From Liquorilactobacillus capillatus DSM 19910 (GTDB taxonomy: Bacteria; Bacillota; Bacilli; Lactobacillales; Lactobacillaceae): DNA of 64,000 nt. Positions 9,000-16,631 of this stretch are shown in pieces (position 1 is the first letter of the stretch; every line of letters starts with the position of its first letter). The notes under the pieces are model-generated. The model ran no database searches. It was not told where the DNA came from and was given only the letters and a program-made list of their open reading frames with translations. Position numbers and translations under genes: made by a program. The stretch is taken from assembly GCF_001434915.1 (NCBI RefSeq), contig NZ_AZEF01000006.1, forward strand, positions 49,668 to 113,667, written 5' to 3'.

Positions 9000-9638
9000 A
9001 TGCGTTTACGCAATAAGCCTTGGGCAAAGCCTTTAATTGAGGCCAACCCACAGTTTATTACCACCAGCCCTCAAGATTACCGCGGTAGGTGGAATAAACG
9101 TTTTGGTAATAATGCTCCACTGCATATTGAAATCGGGATGGGTAAAGGTCAGTTTATTATTGAAATGGCCCAAAAGTATCCAGAATGGAATTTTATCGGG
9201 ATTGAGATCCAAACTTCCGTAGCTGCGGTTGTTTTGAAAAAGCAGCTTGCACTACAACTAGACAATCTACAGTTGATTTGTGCAAATGGAAGTGGTATCA
9301 GTGAATACTTTGAAGATGGAGAAGCAGCTACTATCTATCTAAACTTTTCAGACCCATGGCCTAAAAAAAGACAAGCTAAACGGAGATTAACTTATCCAAC
9401 TTTTCTAAAACAATATCAAGAAGTATTAAAAAAAGATGGTCATCTGGAGTTTAAAACAGATAACCAAAAGTTGTTTGAATACTCCTTGAAGAGTATGAAT
9501 AATTTTGGGATGATTTTTGATAATATTTCATTAGATTTACACAAAAGTGAAGAAGCCATAGACAATGTTATGACTGAATATGAGAAAAAGTTCAGTCAAA
9601 GAGGGCAAGTTATCTATAAATTAGCTGCTCATTTTTAA
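9000..9638 (+). CDS. trmB: tRNA (guanine-N7-)-methyltransferase TrmB
   Basis: A 212-residue SAM-dependent methyltransferase that makes m7G46 in tRNA. SAM motif I is EIGMGKGQF near residues 44-52, and [14 protein letters not shown] near 117-130 is diagnostic for TrmB. The N terminus MRLRNKPWA is typical of the family. An AGGAGG ribosome binding site lies 7 bases before the ATG. It is convergent with the next, minus-strand gene. Confidence 0.97.
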   Translation: MRLRNKPWAKPLIEANPQFITTSPQDYRGRWNKRFGNNAPLHIEIGMGKGQFIIEMAQKYPEWNFIGIEIQTSVAAVVLKKQLALQLDNLQLICANGSGISEYFEDGEAATIYLNFSDPWPKKRQAKRRLTYPTFLKQYQEVLKKDGHLEFKTDNQKLFEYSLKSMNNFGMIFDNISLDLHKSEEAIDNVMTEYEKKFSQRGQVIYKLAAHF

Positions 9639-9648
9639 ACTATATAAT

Positions 9649-9975
9649 TCAAAGGCGTTTTAGATCGATTACACCACCAGTTTTAGCATCAGCCCAAAAG
9701 CGATACTGAATAAGTTGATGGTCTTCAAAACGTGAGATACCGCCACAGTAAACATCGGTTTTAAGGGCGAATTTTTGAAATGGCTGAGTAAAGGTGTTGA
9801 TCCATGCACCTTGAATAGGTATTTCTTTTTGAAAGGCAGTTTTAACTTTTTTTAATATTTTTTGTGGAGTAGCTTTCTTTTTCTGGCGCGTAAGTTTATT
9901 TATGTAAATACTGGTAGTAAAGCCGAATAACATTCCTAAAGTCAGCGGTAAGCTAAATGCTTGAAAAGTTTTCAT
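9649..9975 (-). CDS. Small predicted secreted or membrane-anchored protein, unknown function
   Basis: A 108-residue protein with an N-terminal hydrophobic segment (about residues 7-25) that could be a signal peptide or anchor, then a Lys-rich helix, then a C-terminal half with aromatic strands (YRFWADAKTGGVIDL). It resembles the conserved small secreted proteins found next to trmB in lactobacilli (I recall COG5584, unverified). No catalytic motif. Ribosome binding site AGGAGA precedes the ATG. It may be a PepSY-like fold, but that is a guess. Confidence 0.7.
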   Translation of the reverse strand: MKTFQAFSLPLTLGMLFGFTTSIYINKLTRQKKKATPQKILKKVKTAFQKEIPIQGAWINTFTQPFQKFALKTDVYCGGISRFEDHQLIQYRFWADAKTGGVIDLKRL

Positions 9976-10090
9976 TTCTCTTCTCCTGAAATTATTTTTT
10001 ATGACTAGAGTATAGCACCAACAATGCTGAAAAAAAACGTTTACGATTGCATAATCTAAACAAAGGATTTTTTTTAATTTTAAAACACTG

Positions 10091-10096
10091 TATAAT
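10091..10096 (+). promoter_or_regulatory. -10 element upstream of the thioredoxin-like gene
   Basis: A consensus TATAAT lies 43 bases before the ATG at 10139; only a T-rich tract is seen at the -35 position, so this is a weak call. Confidence 0.4.
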
Positions 10097-10138
10097 CATA
10101 AACATAGTATAAATTAGTAATTTTTTAAGGAGGATACT

Positions 10139-10459
10139 ATGCAAAACTTAGAAAAAATGGACGTCAAAGAGTTAGAAGTAAAGTTGAGTAAAGGAACCTA
10201 CGTACTATTCTTCACGGCAGACTGGTGTCCAGATTGTCGGTTTATTAAACCTGTAATGCCACAATTAGAAGAAGAATATAAGGATTATACTTTTATTCAG
10301 GTTGATCGTGATGAAAATATTGACTTATGCCAATCACTGGGGATTATGGGAATTCCAAGTTTTGTTGTTTATCGCGATGGAAAAGAAATTGACCGTTTTG
10401 TTAATAAAGATCGAAAAACAAAGGAACAGGTAGAAAGTTTCTTGAATCGGATCGACTAA
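10139..10459 (+). CDS. ytpP: Thioredoxin-family protein YtpP
   Basis: A 106-residue thioredoxin-fold protein with the active-site motif WCPDC (about residues 29-33) in place of the classical WCGPC, and the cis-Pro loop GIPSFVVY near residues 72-79. It probably acts in the cytoplasm, as no signal peptide is present. It is the YtpP type by sequence and by position two genes before the SftA-like translocase. Its redox partner is unknown. AAGGAGG precedes the ATG. About 160 bases without a gene follow before ytpR; I see no RNA feature there. Confidence 0.9.
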   Translation: MQNLEKMDVKELEVKLSKGTYVLFFTADWCPDCRFIKPVMPQLEEEYKDYTFIQVDRDENIDLCQSLGIMGIPSFVVYRDGKEIDRFVNKDRKTKEQVESFLNRID

Positions 10460-10619
10460 ATAGATTATTTTGTTTTACTGTAAAAAAATAATAAATGTTA
10501 GCTGATCTAGATAAAACTAAGATAGTTTTTAAATGGGTTAACTTATTGAAGCAGTTTAAAACATACTTAAGTAATAAGGTACTATTTAGGTTGCAGTAAG
10601 AAGGAGAAGAAAAAGTTAA

Positions 10620-11240
10620 ATGGTGATTGCAAGTTATAATCCTAATGTTTGGGGGGATATCCTCGTTACAGTTGTTCATGCAGATGCAAAACAACAGAAG
10701 GTTGAAAAAAGGGGAAAAATTATTTGTATTAAAAATGCAGATGATGGAACTATACTAGGCTTTAATTTTTTAGATGCATCTAAGATGGTCAAGGGATTAG
10801 CTGGTCAAGGACAAGTAATATTAAATGGCGAACAGCTTATGGCATTAAATAGTATTTTGATGAAAGCCGGTTTTGAGTATAAACTTATTGCTGACGAGGC
10901 ACCTAAGTTTGTAGTCGGTTTTGTGGAAGAACTAAGTAAACATCCCAACTCAGATCATTTGCATATTACCAAGACAAGAGTTGATAATGGCGAACTTTTG
11001 CAGATTGTATGTGGAGCGCCCAATATTGCACAGGGACAACTGGTAGTTGTCGCTAAAAACGGTGCTTTTATGCCAGATGGACAGGTTATTTGGCCTGGGG
11101 AATTACGAGGAGTAAAAAGTGATGGGATGATTTGTTCAGCAAGAGAACTGAATCTACCTAATGCTCCAGCTAAAAAAGGAATTTTGGTCCTTGATCCTGA
11201 TAAATACACTACAGGTTTAGAATTTAATTTAAGAAATTAG
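10620..11240 (+). CDS. ytpR: YtpR-family tRNA-binding domain protein
   Basis: A 206-residue protein whose C-terminal half (about residues 100-200) is an EMAP/ARC1-type OB-fold tRNA-binding domain like that at the N terminus of PheT: FVEELSKHPNSDHLHITK, VCGAPNIAQGQ and LRGVKSDGMICSARELNL are recognisable blocks. The N-terminal 90 residues match the YtpR-specific domain (DUF4479 type, from memory). It probably binds tRNA or other structured RNA; no enzyme activity is seen. AAGGAG lies 12-13 bases before the ATG, slightly long. A terminator follows at 11287. Confidence 0.9.
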   Translation: MVIASYNPNVWGDILVTVVHADAKQQKVEKRGKIICIKNADDGTILGFNFLDASKMVKGLAGQGQVILNGEQLMALNSILMKAGFEYKLIADEAPKFVVGFVEELSKHPNSDHLHITKTRVDNGELLQIVCGAPNIAQGQLVVVAKNGAFMPDGQVIWPGELRGVKSDGMICSARELNLPNAPAKKGILVLDPDKYTTGLEFNLRN

Positions 11241-11286
11241 GATATTTTGTGAGTACAAAAGATAGAATATGTTTTCTATGATAGAA

Positions 11287-11330
11287 TGGGCTAGTAGAGA
11301 TGATAAAACATTGATACTAGCCCAATTTTT
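11287..11330 (+). terminator. Terminator between ytpR and the translocase gene
   Basis: TGGGCTAGTA (11287-11296) pairs exactly with TACTAGCCCA (11315-11324), followed by ATTTTT. It separates ytpR from the next gene, whose start is only 20 bases downstream. Confidence 0.88.
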
Positions 11331-11349
11331 AGTGTTAGGATGAGAAATA

Positions 11350-13779
11350 ATGCAGCATTATGATGGTCCAGCTTTTTACCGAATGAATAAAAAAGCAGTA
11401 AAAAAGAAAAAAGATACAAAACGTGTAACAGAAGAAGTTGCTAAAAATAAAAAAATAAAACAAGTTACTAAAAATAAGCTTGGAAAAGAAAATGATCGTT
11501 GGTTTGGCGGACATGCTTTTCGACCAACATATGTTCCACCATCAATCACGAAGCTGCAGCTTTTCACTAGTGAAGAGGCAAAATATAACCATCTTTGTGA
11601 GCAGTTAAAAAAAGAAAGTGAAACATTTTTCCTTTTTGATGGTGAACCTGAAGTTGATTTAAGCAAAGTAATTATACTCGCTGATGAACAGAACAACGAA
11701 ACACCAGAAACGCCAGAAACGCCAGAAACACCAGAAACACCAGAAACACCAGAAACACCAGAAACACCAGAAACACCAGAAACACCTAAAAAAGTAGAAA
11801 GTGAAAATCAAGTAGTATCAAATAATCTAATAGATAGTGCAGATTTATCAAAAAATCAGCATTTACATTTATTGGATAAAGAGAAAATAGATACTATTGC
11901 TATAAATGAAAAGAAACCAACAATCAAAAGTGCTTATCTTCTTCCACGTGATGAGCGGGACGTGCGAGATACTAGTGAGCAGAAAGATAAAGTAGAAAAG
12001 GATACCTCGTTTGAATCGGAATCTCTAACTGCTAAAAACAAAATAAATGACAGTGTGGTAGCTCAAAGCAATAATGGTTCATCCGTATTCCTGCAAAATA
12101 ACCTCCAAGCTGAAGATAGTTCTTCTGGACCAATAGAAGAAACAAAAGAAGTCGAAGTCAAAGAAGAAGGTCAACCAGAAGCAGTTCGACGACTGCTTAG
12201 CAGATCGAGTCAAACACCGTTCTCGAACTCTGGTGTTAAGCAGACTGGTAAAGTAGTTGCAGCCGAAGAAAAAGAACATATCAAGGATAAAGAAACTTTT
12301 CAAACTGCTCCAATAGTTGAAGAGAGTTTAACCCATGAAACAGTGGGAGCTTCTGCAAATAGTCTTTATCAGAAACCACCAATTTCGTTATTACCATCAC
12401 CAGTAAAAAAAGAAGACGAATCGATGGATGAATGGGTCCTTACTCAGATTGATGTTTTGAATGAAACTTTAAAATCCTTTAATGTTAAAGCTAGTGTAAA
12501 GGATTGGACGATTGGTCCTGCTGTGACCCAATTTGAGATTGTTTTGGGCAGAGGTGTTAAAGTTAATAAAATTACTAATCTTAGTGATGATTTAAAGTTG
12601 GCTTTGGCTGCGCGTGATATTAGAATTGAAGCACCTATTCCAGGAAAGAGCAGTGTTGGAGTTGAAATTCCTAATCTCCATTCACGGCCGGTTATGTTGG
12701 CTGAAGTCCTAGCAACGAAAAAATTTGATCAAAAAGATTCTCCGTTAACTGTTGCACTTGGAGTTGATCTGTTTGGTAGACCGCAAGTAACAGATCTAAG
12801 AAAAATGCCACATGGCTTGATTGCAGGAGCAACTGGATCAGGTAAATCGGTTTTTATTAACAGTATTTTAGTTTCATTATTGTATAAAGCCAATCCGACC
12901 CAGGTTAAACTGCTATTGATTGATCCTAAAGCAGTTGAATTAGCTCCTTATCATGATATTCCACATTTGTTGGCACCAGTTATTTCTGATCCAGCTGCCG
13001 CAGCCGCCGCATTGAAATGGGCAGTTGAAGAGATGGAAGAACGATATCAACGTCTAGCAGCAGGTGGTGCACGTAATATTGAGAATTATAATGAAAAGGC
13101 AGAGGCACATGGTGAGTATGGTTTGAAGATGCCATACATCGTTATTATAATCGATGAGTTAGCAGATTTAATGATGGTCGCATCATCGGAAGTCCAAGAC
13201 TATATTGCACGTATTACACAAAAGGCGCGGGCCGCTGGAATTCATTTGATTATCGCAACACAGCGCCCAAGCGTCGATGTAATAACGGGGACAATAAAGA
13301 ACAATATTCCAACAAGAGTTGCATTTATGGTTTCCAGTCAGGTTGATTCGAGGACAATTTTAGATTGCTCTGGTGCAGAACGCTTGTTAGGTCGGGGAGA
13401 TATGTTGTATCTTGGGAATGGCGCAAGTCAACCAGTGCGGTTGCAGGGAACATTCGTTGAAAATGAAGTTGATCAAATTGCAGATTTTGTTCGTTCTCAA
13501 GGAAAGCCAAAATATGCCTTTGATCCGGACAATTTAAAAAAACAAGTTGAACGTAATGAACAAGAAGATGAGCTTTTTCCCCGTATTTTAGACTATATCG
13601 TGAATGAAGAAAATATTTCAACTTCTAAACTGCAGCGAGTCTTCTCAATCGGTTATAATCGTGCTGCTAATATTATTGATGAACTTGAGCAAAAGAGATA
13701 TGTTTCACCTGCGAGAGGATCAAAACCGCGCGATGTCTTTTTAACACAGAGCGGTCTTGATAAGTTGAGAGCAGAATAA
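11350..13779 (+). CDS. sftA: SftA-like soluble FtsK/SpoIIIE DNA translocase with ETP repeat
   Basis: An 809-residue FtsK-family ATPase. The C-terminal motor (about residues 370-735) has Walker A GATGSGKSVF near 494-503 and Walker B YIVIIIDELADL near 596-607; a winged-helix gamma domain ends the protein (about 740-805), expected to read orientation sequences on DNA. The first 365 residues are Lys/Glu-rich, disordered-looking and lack transmembrane helices, unlike FtsK or SpoIIIE. This, and the place between ytpR and murC, fits SftA, which moves chromosome DNA away from the closing septum in Bacillus. Residues 117-146 are ten tandem Glu-Thr-Pro units. AGGA precedes the ATG by 9 bases. Confidence 0.93.
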   Translation: MQHYDGPAFYRMNKKAVKKKKDTKRVTEEVAKNKKIKQVTKNKLGKENDRWFGGHAFRPTYVPPSITKLQLFTSEEAKYNHLCEQLKKESETFFLFDGEPEVDLSKVIILADEQNNETPETPETPETPETPETPETPETPETPETPKKVESENQVVSNNLIDSADLSKNQHLHLLDKEKIDTIAINEKKPTIKSAYLLPRDERDVRDTSEQKDKVEKDTSFESESLTAKNKINDSVVAQSNNGSSVFLQNNLQAEDSSSGPIEETKEVEVKEEGQPEAVRRLLSRSSQTPFSNSGVKQTGKVVAAEEKEHIKDKETFQTAPIVEESLTHETVGASANSLYQKPPISLLPSPVKKEDESMDEWVLTQIDVLNETLKSFNVKASVKDWTIGPAVTQFEIVLGRGVKVNKITNLSDDLKLALAARDIRIEAPIPGKSSVGVEIPNLHSRPVMLAEVLATKKFDQKDSPLTVALGVDLFGRPQVTDLRKMPHGLIAGATGSGKSVFINSILVSLLYKANPTQVKLLLIDPKAVELAPYHDIPHLLAPVISDPAAAAAALKWAVEEMEERYQRLAAGGARNIENYNEKAEAHGEYGLKMPYIVIIIDELADLMMVASSEVQDYIARITQKARAAGIHLIIATQRPSVDVITGTIKNNIPTRVAFMVSSQVDSRTILDCSGAERLLGRGDMLYLGNGASQPVRLQGTFVENEVDQIADFVRSQGKPKYAFDPDNLKKQVERNEQEDELFPRILDYIVNEENISTSKLQRVFSIGYNRAANIIDELEQKRYVSPARGSKPRDVFLTQSGLDKLRAE
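11698..11787 (+). repeat. Ten-copy 9-base tandem repeat encoding Glu-Thr-Pro
   Basis: Ten in-frame copies of GAAACACCA. Copies 2 and 3 carry ACG instead of ACA and the last ends in CCT; all others are identical. The near-identity at DNA level, with little silent divergence, suggests recent slippage. It lies in the disordered linker of the SftA-like translocase. Confidence 0.97.
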
Positions 13780-13864
13780 GATATTCAGAAATTTAAAACA
13801 AATACCAGATGTTTTGTGGTAAACTATGCAATGATTGCAATGATAGAAAAGAGGATAATAATAA

Positions 13865-15190
13865 ATGGACACCACTTACTATTTTGTTGGGATCAAGGGT
13901 ACAGGAATGAGTTCGCTGGCCTTGCTCCTGCACGACCAAGGGCTGAATGTTACAGGCTCTGATATTGAAAAGTATACTTTTACGCAACGAGGCTTAGAAT
14001 TAGCTGGGATTAAAATATTACCCTTTGATAAAAGTAATATTAAAGAAGGAATGACGATCGTTGCGGGGAATGCTTTTGCTGACGATCAAGAGGAAATTAA
14101 GACGGCTCGCGAGATGGGGCTAACTGTAATCCGTTACCCAGAACTTGTAGAAAAACTAATTGAGAAAACAACTAGCATCGGAATTGCCGGTGCACATGGG
14201 AAAACTAGCACAACAGGTTTACTTGCACATGTTTTAGGCGGTGTCTCACCAACTAGTTATCTTGTTGGTGATGGTTCCGGTAAGGGTGTACCTAATGAGC
14301 GCTTCTTTGTCTTTGAAGCCGATGAATACCGGCGCCACTTTGTTGCGTATCATCCGGATTATGTCATTATGACGAATATTGATTTTGATCACCCAGATTA
14401 TTTCACGGGTATTGAGGATGTTTGCGATGCTTTTTCAACCCTGGCTGCACAAACTAAAAAGGGAATCTTTGCTTGGGGTGAAGATCAAAATTTACGGAAT
14501 TTAAAAGCAGAAGTGCCTATTCATTACTATGGGACTGAAGAAAATGATGAATTTAGAGCTATTAACATCAGACGAACAACTAAAGGATCATCTTTTGATG
14601 TTTACCGCCATGATGAATTTCTCGGTAATTATCAGATCCCATTATTTGGTGAGCATAATGTGTTAAACAGCTTAGCAGTTATCGCTGTTTCATATTTTGA
14701 AAAAGTTGATCAAGAGGAGATAAGACGTGAATTATTGAGCTTTAAAGGTGTTAAACGACGGTTCACTGAAAAATTTGTTGCTGATATGACAATTATTGAT
14801 GATTATGCACATCATCCTTCAGAAATAAAGGCAACTCTTGATGCTGCCAGACAAAAATACCCTAAAAAGAAAATTATTGCAGTATTCCAACCGCATACTT
14901 TTAGCCGGACAATTGCATTAATGGATGATTTTGCTACGAGTTTGAGTATGGCAGATCAGGTCTTCTTAACAGATATTTTTAGTTCAATTCGTGAACATGG
15001 TGGGAATGTTTCTAGTGGTGATTTAGGAAATAAGATCACTAAGGGTGGAACAGTGCTGAAACTAGATAATATGTCACCTTTATTAGATTTTCATGATGCT
15101 GTAGTTGTATTTATGGGTGCCGGTGATATCCAAAAATATGAGTACGCATATGAAAAATTATTAAGTAGTTTAAGTTATAAAAATAATTAA
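13865..15190 (+). CDS. murC: UDP-N-acetylmuramate--L-alanine ligase MurC
   Basis: A 441-residue Mur ligase. The N-terminal Rossmann segment is [15 protein letters not shown] (residues 4-18), the ATP-binding loop is [11 protein letters not shown] near 106-116, and central and C-terminal Mur ligase domains follow ([13 protein letters not shown] near 318-330). It adds L-Ala to UDP-MurNAc, the first amino-acid step of peptidoglycan precursor synthesis, in the cytoplasm. GAGGATAATAATAA precedes the ATG; the spacing from GAGG is about 9 bases. Linkage to sftA is conserved with Bacillus. Confidence 0.98.
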   Translation: MDTTYYFVGIKGTGMSSLALLLHDQGLNVTGSDIEKYTFTQRGLELAGIKILPFDKSNIKEGMTIVAGNAFADDQEEIKTAREMGLTVIRYPELVEKLIEKTTSIGIAGAHGKTSTTGLLAHVLGGVSPTSYLVGDGSGKGVPNERFFVFEADEYRRHFVAYHPDYVIMTNIDFDHPDYFTGIEDVCDAFSTLAAQTKKGIFAWGEDQNLRNLKAEVPIHYYGTEENDEFRAINIRRTTKGSSFDVYRHDEFLGNYQIPLFGEHNVLNSLAVIAVSYFEKVDQEEIRRELLSFKGVKRRFTEKFVADMTIIDDYAHHPSEIKATLDAARQKYPKKKIIAVFQPHTFSRTIALMDDFATSLSMADQVFLTDIFSSIREHGGNVSSGDLGNKITKGGTVLKLDNMSPLLDFHDAVVVFMGAGDIQKYEYAYEKLLSSLSYKNN

Positions 15191-15255
15191 TTTATCTTAT
15201 TGCATAGATATTGGCTGTGACAACCTAAGATAAGTATAAGCAATACACATATAGA

Positions 15256-15284
15256 TTGAGCCTGTGAAAACGATATGCTAAAAT
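15256..15284 (+). promoter_or_regulatory. Promoter for the MaoC-like/BI-1 pair
   Basis: TTGAGC (15256-15261), 17-base spacer ending TGC, TAAAAT (15279-15284). The TGC before the -10 makes it an extended -10 promoter. The MaoC-like start is 32 bases downstream. Confidence 0.65.
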
Positions 15285-15316
15285 ATAGCTAAGACTATAT
15301 GGAGGTGGCACGATCT

Positions 15317-15799
15317 ATGTCAGAGGATACACACAGAAAGGGTAAAACAATTGATGAAATAACGGAGGGAGACTCGTTAACAGTCAATGAAAGTCTTTCT
15401 GATCGCGATATATTACTTTATCTGGGAATGACTAATGATAATAATCCCTTATATATTCAGCATGGATATGCGAAAGAAAATGGATACCAAGGTCCAGTTG
15501 TACCTCCAGTATTATTGACTGGTATTATTACAAGTTCTATCTCAAAACTTTTACCGGGACCTGGAAGCGAGGTTGTCAACTTATCAGTTAATTTTATACT
15601 TCCAGTGTATCATGAAGAAAATGTGACTTTTAGTTTTAAGGTCATTAAAGTGGATACCATGAAAGAGGTCATTACTTTTTCAATCACAGGGATGAAAAAT
15701 GAAGATGAGCGTGTTGTTGATGCTATTGTAATGGTAAAACCTCCCAAGAAAAAACAAGAACCGCTTAATGGCGTAAATATTGAAGAGGTGAAAGCATAA
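15317..15799 (+). CDS. MaoC-like hot-dog fold protein
   Basis: A 160-residue protein of the MaoC/(R)-hydratase hot-dog fold. The segment LYLGMTNDNNPLY at about residues 36-48 corresponds to the hydratase motif with Asp and Asn-Pro kept, but the usual active-site His is Tyr; QGPVVPPVLLTGII matches the following substrate-loop block. Function as a true hydratase is therefore doubtful; a role in acyl-CoA binding or fatty-acid metabolism is a guess. I choose ATG 15317 because GGAGGTGG at 15301-15308 is spaced correctly to it; an ATG at 15299 would overlap that site. The TAA overlaps the next ATG by one base. Confidence 0.85.
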   Translation: MSEDTHRKGKTIDEITEGDSLTVNESLSDRDILLYLGMTNDNNPLYIQHGYAKENGYQGPVVPPVLLTGIITSSISKLLPGPGSEVVNLSVNFILPVYHEENVTFSFKVIKVDTMKEVITFSITGMKNEDERVVDAIVMVKPPKKKQEPLNGVNIEEVKA

Positions 15800-16497
15800 T
15801 GAATAATGAACAACAAGTGGTAAGTAATGCGGGCTTAAATAGTTTCTTAACAAAAATGTACGGTTTTATGGCTGGAGCTGTCGGAATATCAGCAGTAGTA
15901 GCGTATCTCATTTCGAATGTTTACTATCAGCAGACCCTAGCTTTTATGGCACAGAACCGTTTTGTGATGTGGATTTTAATCGCAGTTCAATTTGGAATTG
16001 CTATCGGGATGTCATTTAAGGCAGATCGTTCACCGGTCGCAAGTGGTGCAGGCTTAGTACTGTTTGCAGTGATCGAAGGATTATTCTTTGGAGTAATTTT
16101 AACGGCATATACTTCTCAAGATGTTACGATGGCTTTTGTTTCGGCAGCTGCTGTTTTTGTGGTTCTGGCGATTATGGGAACCGTAACTAAACATGACTTA
16201 TCTCGAGTAGGAACTCATGCGTTAGCAGCTTTGATCGGTTTAATTATCGTATCTGTTATTAATATTTTTCTCCAGAGTCCGATGATTGCATTTGTTTTTT
16301 CATTTGTAGGTGTGATCATCTTTACAGCCTTGATCGCGTGGGATGCACAGAAATTTAAGTTACTATACCATCAAACAGCTGGTCAAGTTAATGTTAATAG
16401 TTTAGCTTTAATGGGAGCTTTACAATTATATCTTGATTTTGTTAACTTATTTATCAGCTTATTGAATATTTTTGCGGGATTTGGCAACAAAAACTAA
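15799..16497 (+). CDS. Bax inhibitor-1/YccA family membrane protein (YetJ-like)
   Basis: A 232-residue protein with seven hydrophobic helices, characteristic of the BI-1 family. Recognisable blocks are GLFFGVILTAYTS (family motif) near residues 95-107 and the C-terminal ALIAWDAQKFKLLY with a conserved Asp near residue 180. YetJ of Bacillus is a pH-sensitive calcium leak channel; that this protein does the same is inference. The start overlaps the MaoC-like stop (TAATG), so the two genes are translationally coupled. A strong terminator follows. Confidence 0.92.
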   Translation: MNNEQQVVSNAGLNSFLTKMYGFMAGAVGISAVVAYLISNVYYQQTLAFMAQNRFVMWILIAVQFGIAIGMSFKADRSPVASGAGLVLFAVIEGLFFGVILTAYTSQDVTMAFVSAAAVFVVLAIMGTVTKHDLSRVGTHALAALIGLIIVSVINIFLQSPMIAFVFSFVGVIIFTALIAWDAQKFKLLYHQTAGQVNVNSLALMGALQLYLDFVNLFISLLNIFAGFGNKN

Positions 16498-16517
16498 GTT
16501 TTTAAAACTAACTGAGG

Positions 16518-16562
16518 AGGCTAGGGCGTATTATTATTTTGCCCTAGCCTTCTTTTCTTTTT
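16518..16562 (+). terminator. Terminator after the BI-1 gene
   Basis: AGGCTAGGGC (16518-16527) pairs perfectly with GCCCTAGCCT (16541-16550), followed by a T-rich tract. Confidence 0.93.
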
Positions 16563-16631
16563 TTTAGATCGTAGTCTTTTTAATGTAAGTTAAGGTGAGA
16601 GAAAACTAGTTTAGTGAAGGGGTTTTAAAGT

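Noticed and set aside
10401..10694. 97-codon minus-strand ORF across the ytpP-ytpR gap
   Set aside because: Cys/Leu-rich nonsense-like product, overlaps both neighbouring genes, no ribosome binding site.
11698..11787. Possible CRISPR or other short regular repeat array
   Set aside because: Repeat unit is 9 bases, directly abutting with no spacers and in frame with a coding gene.
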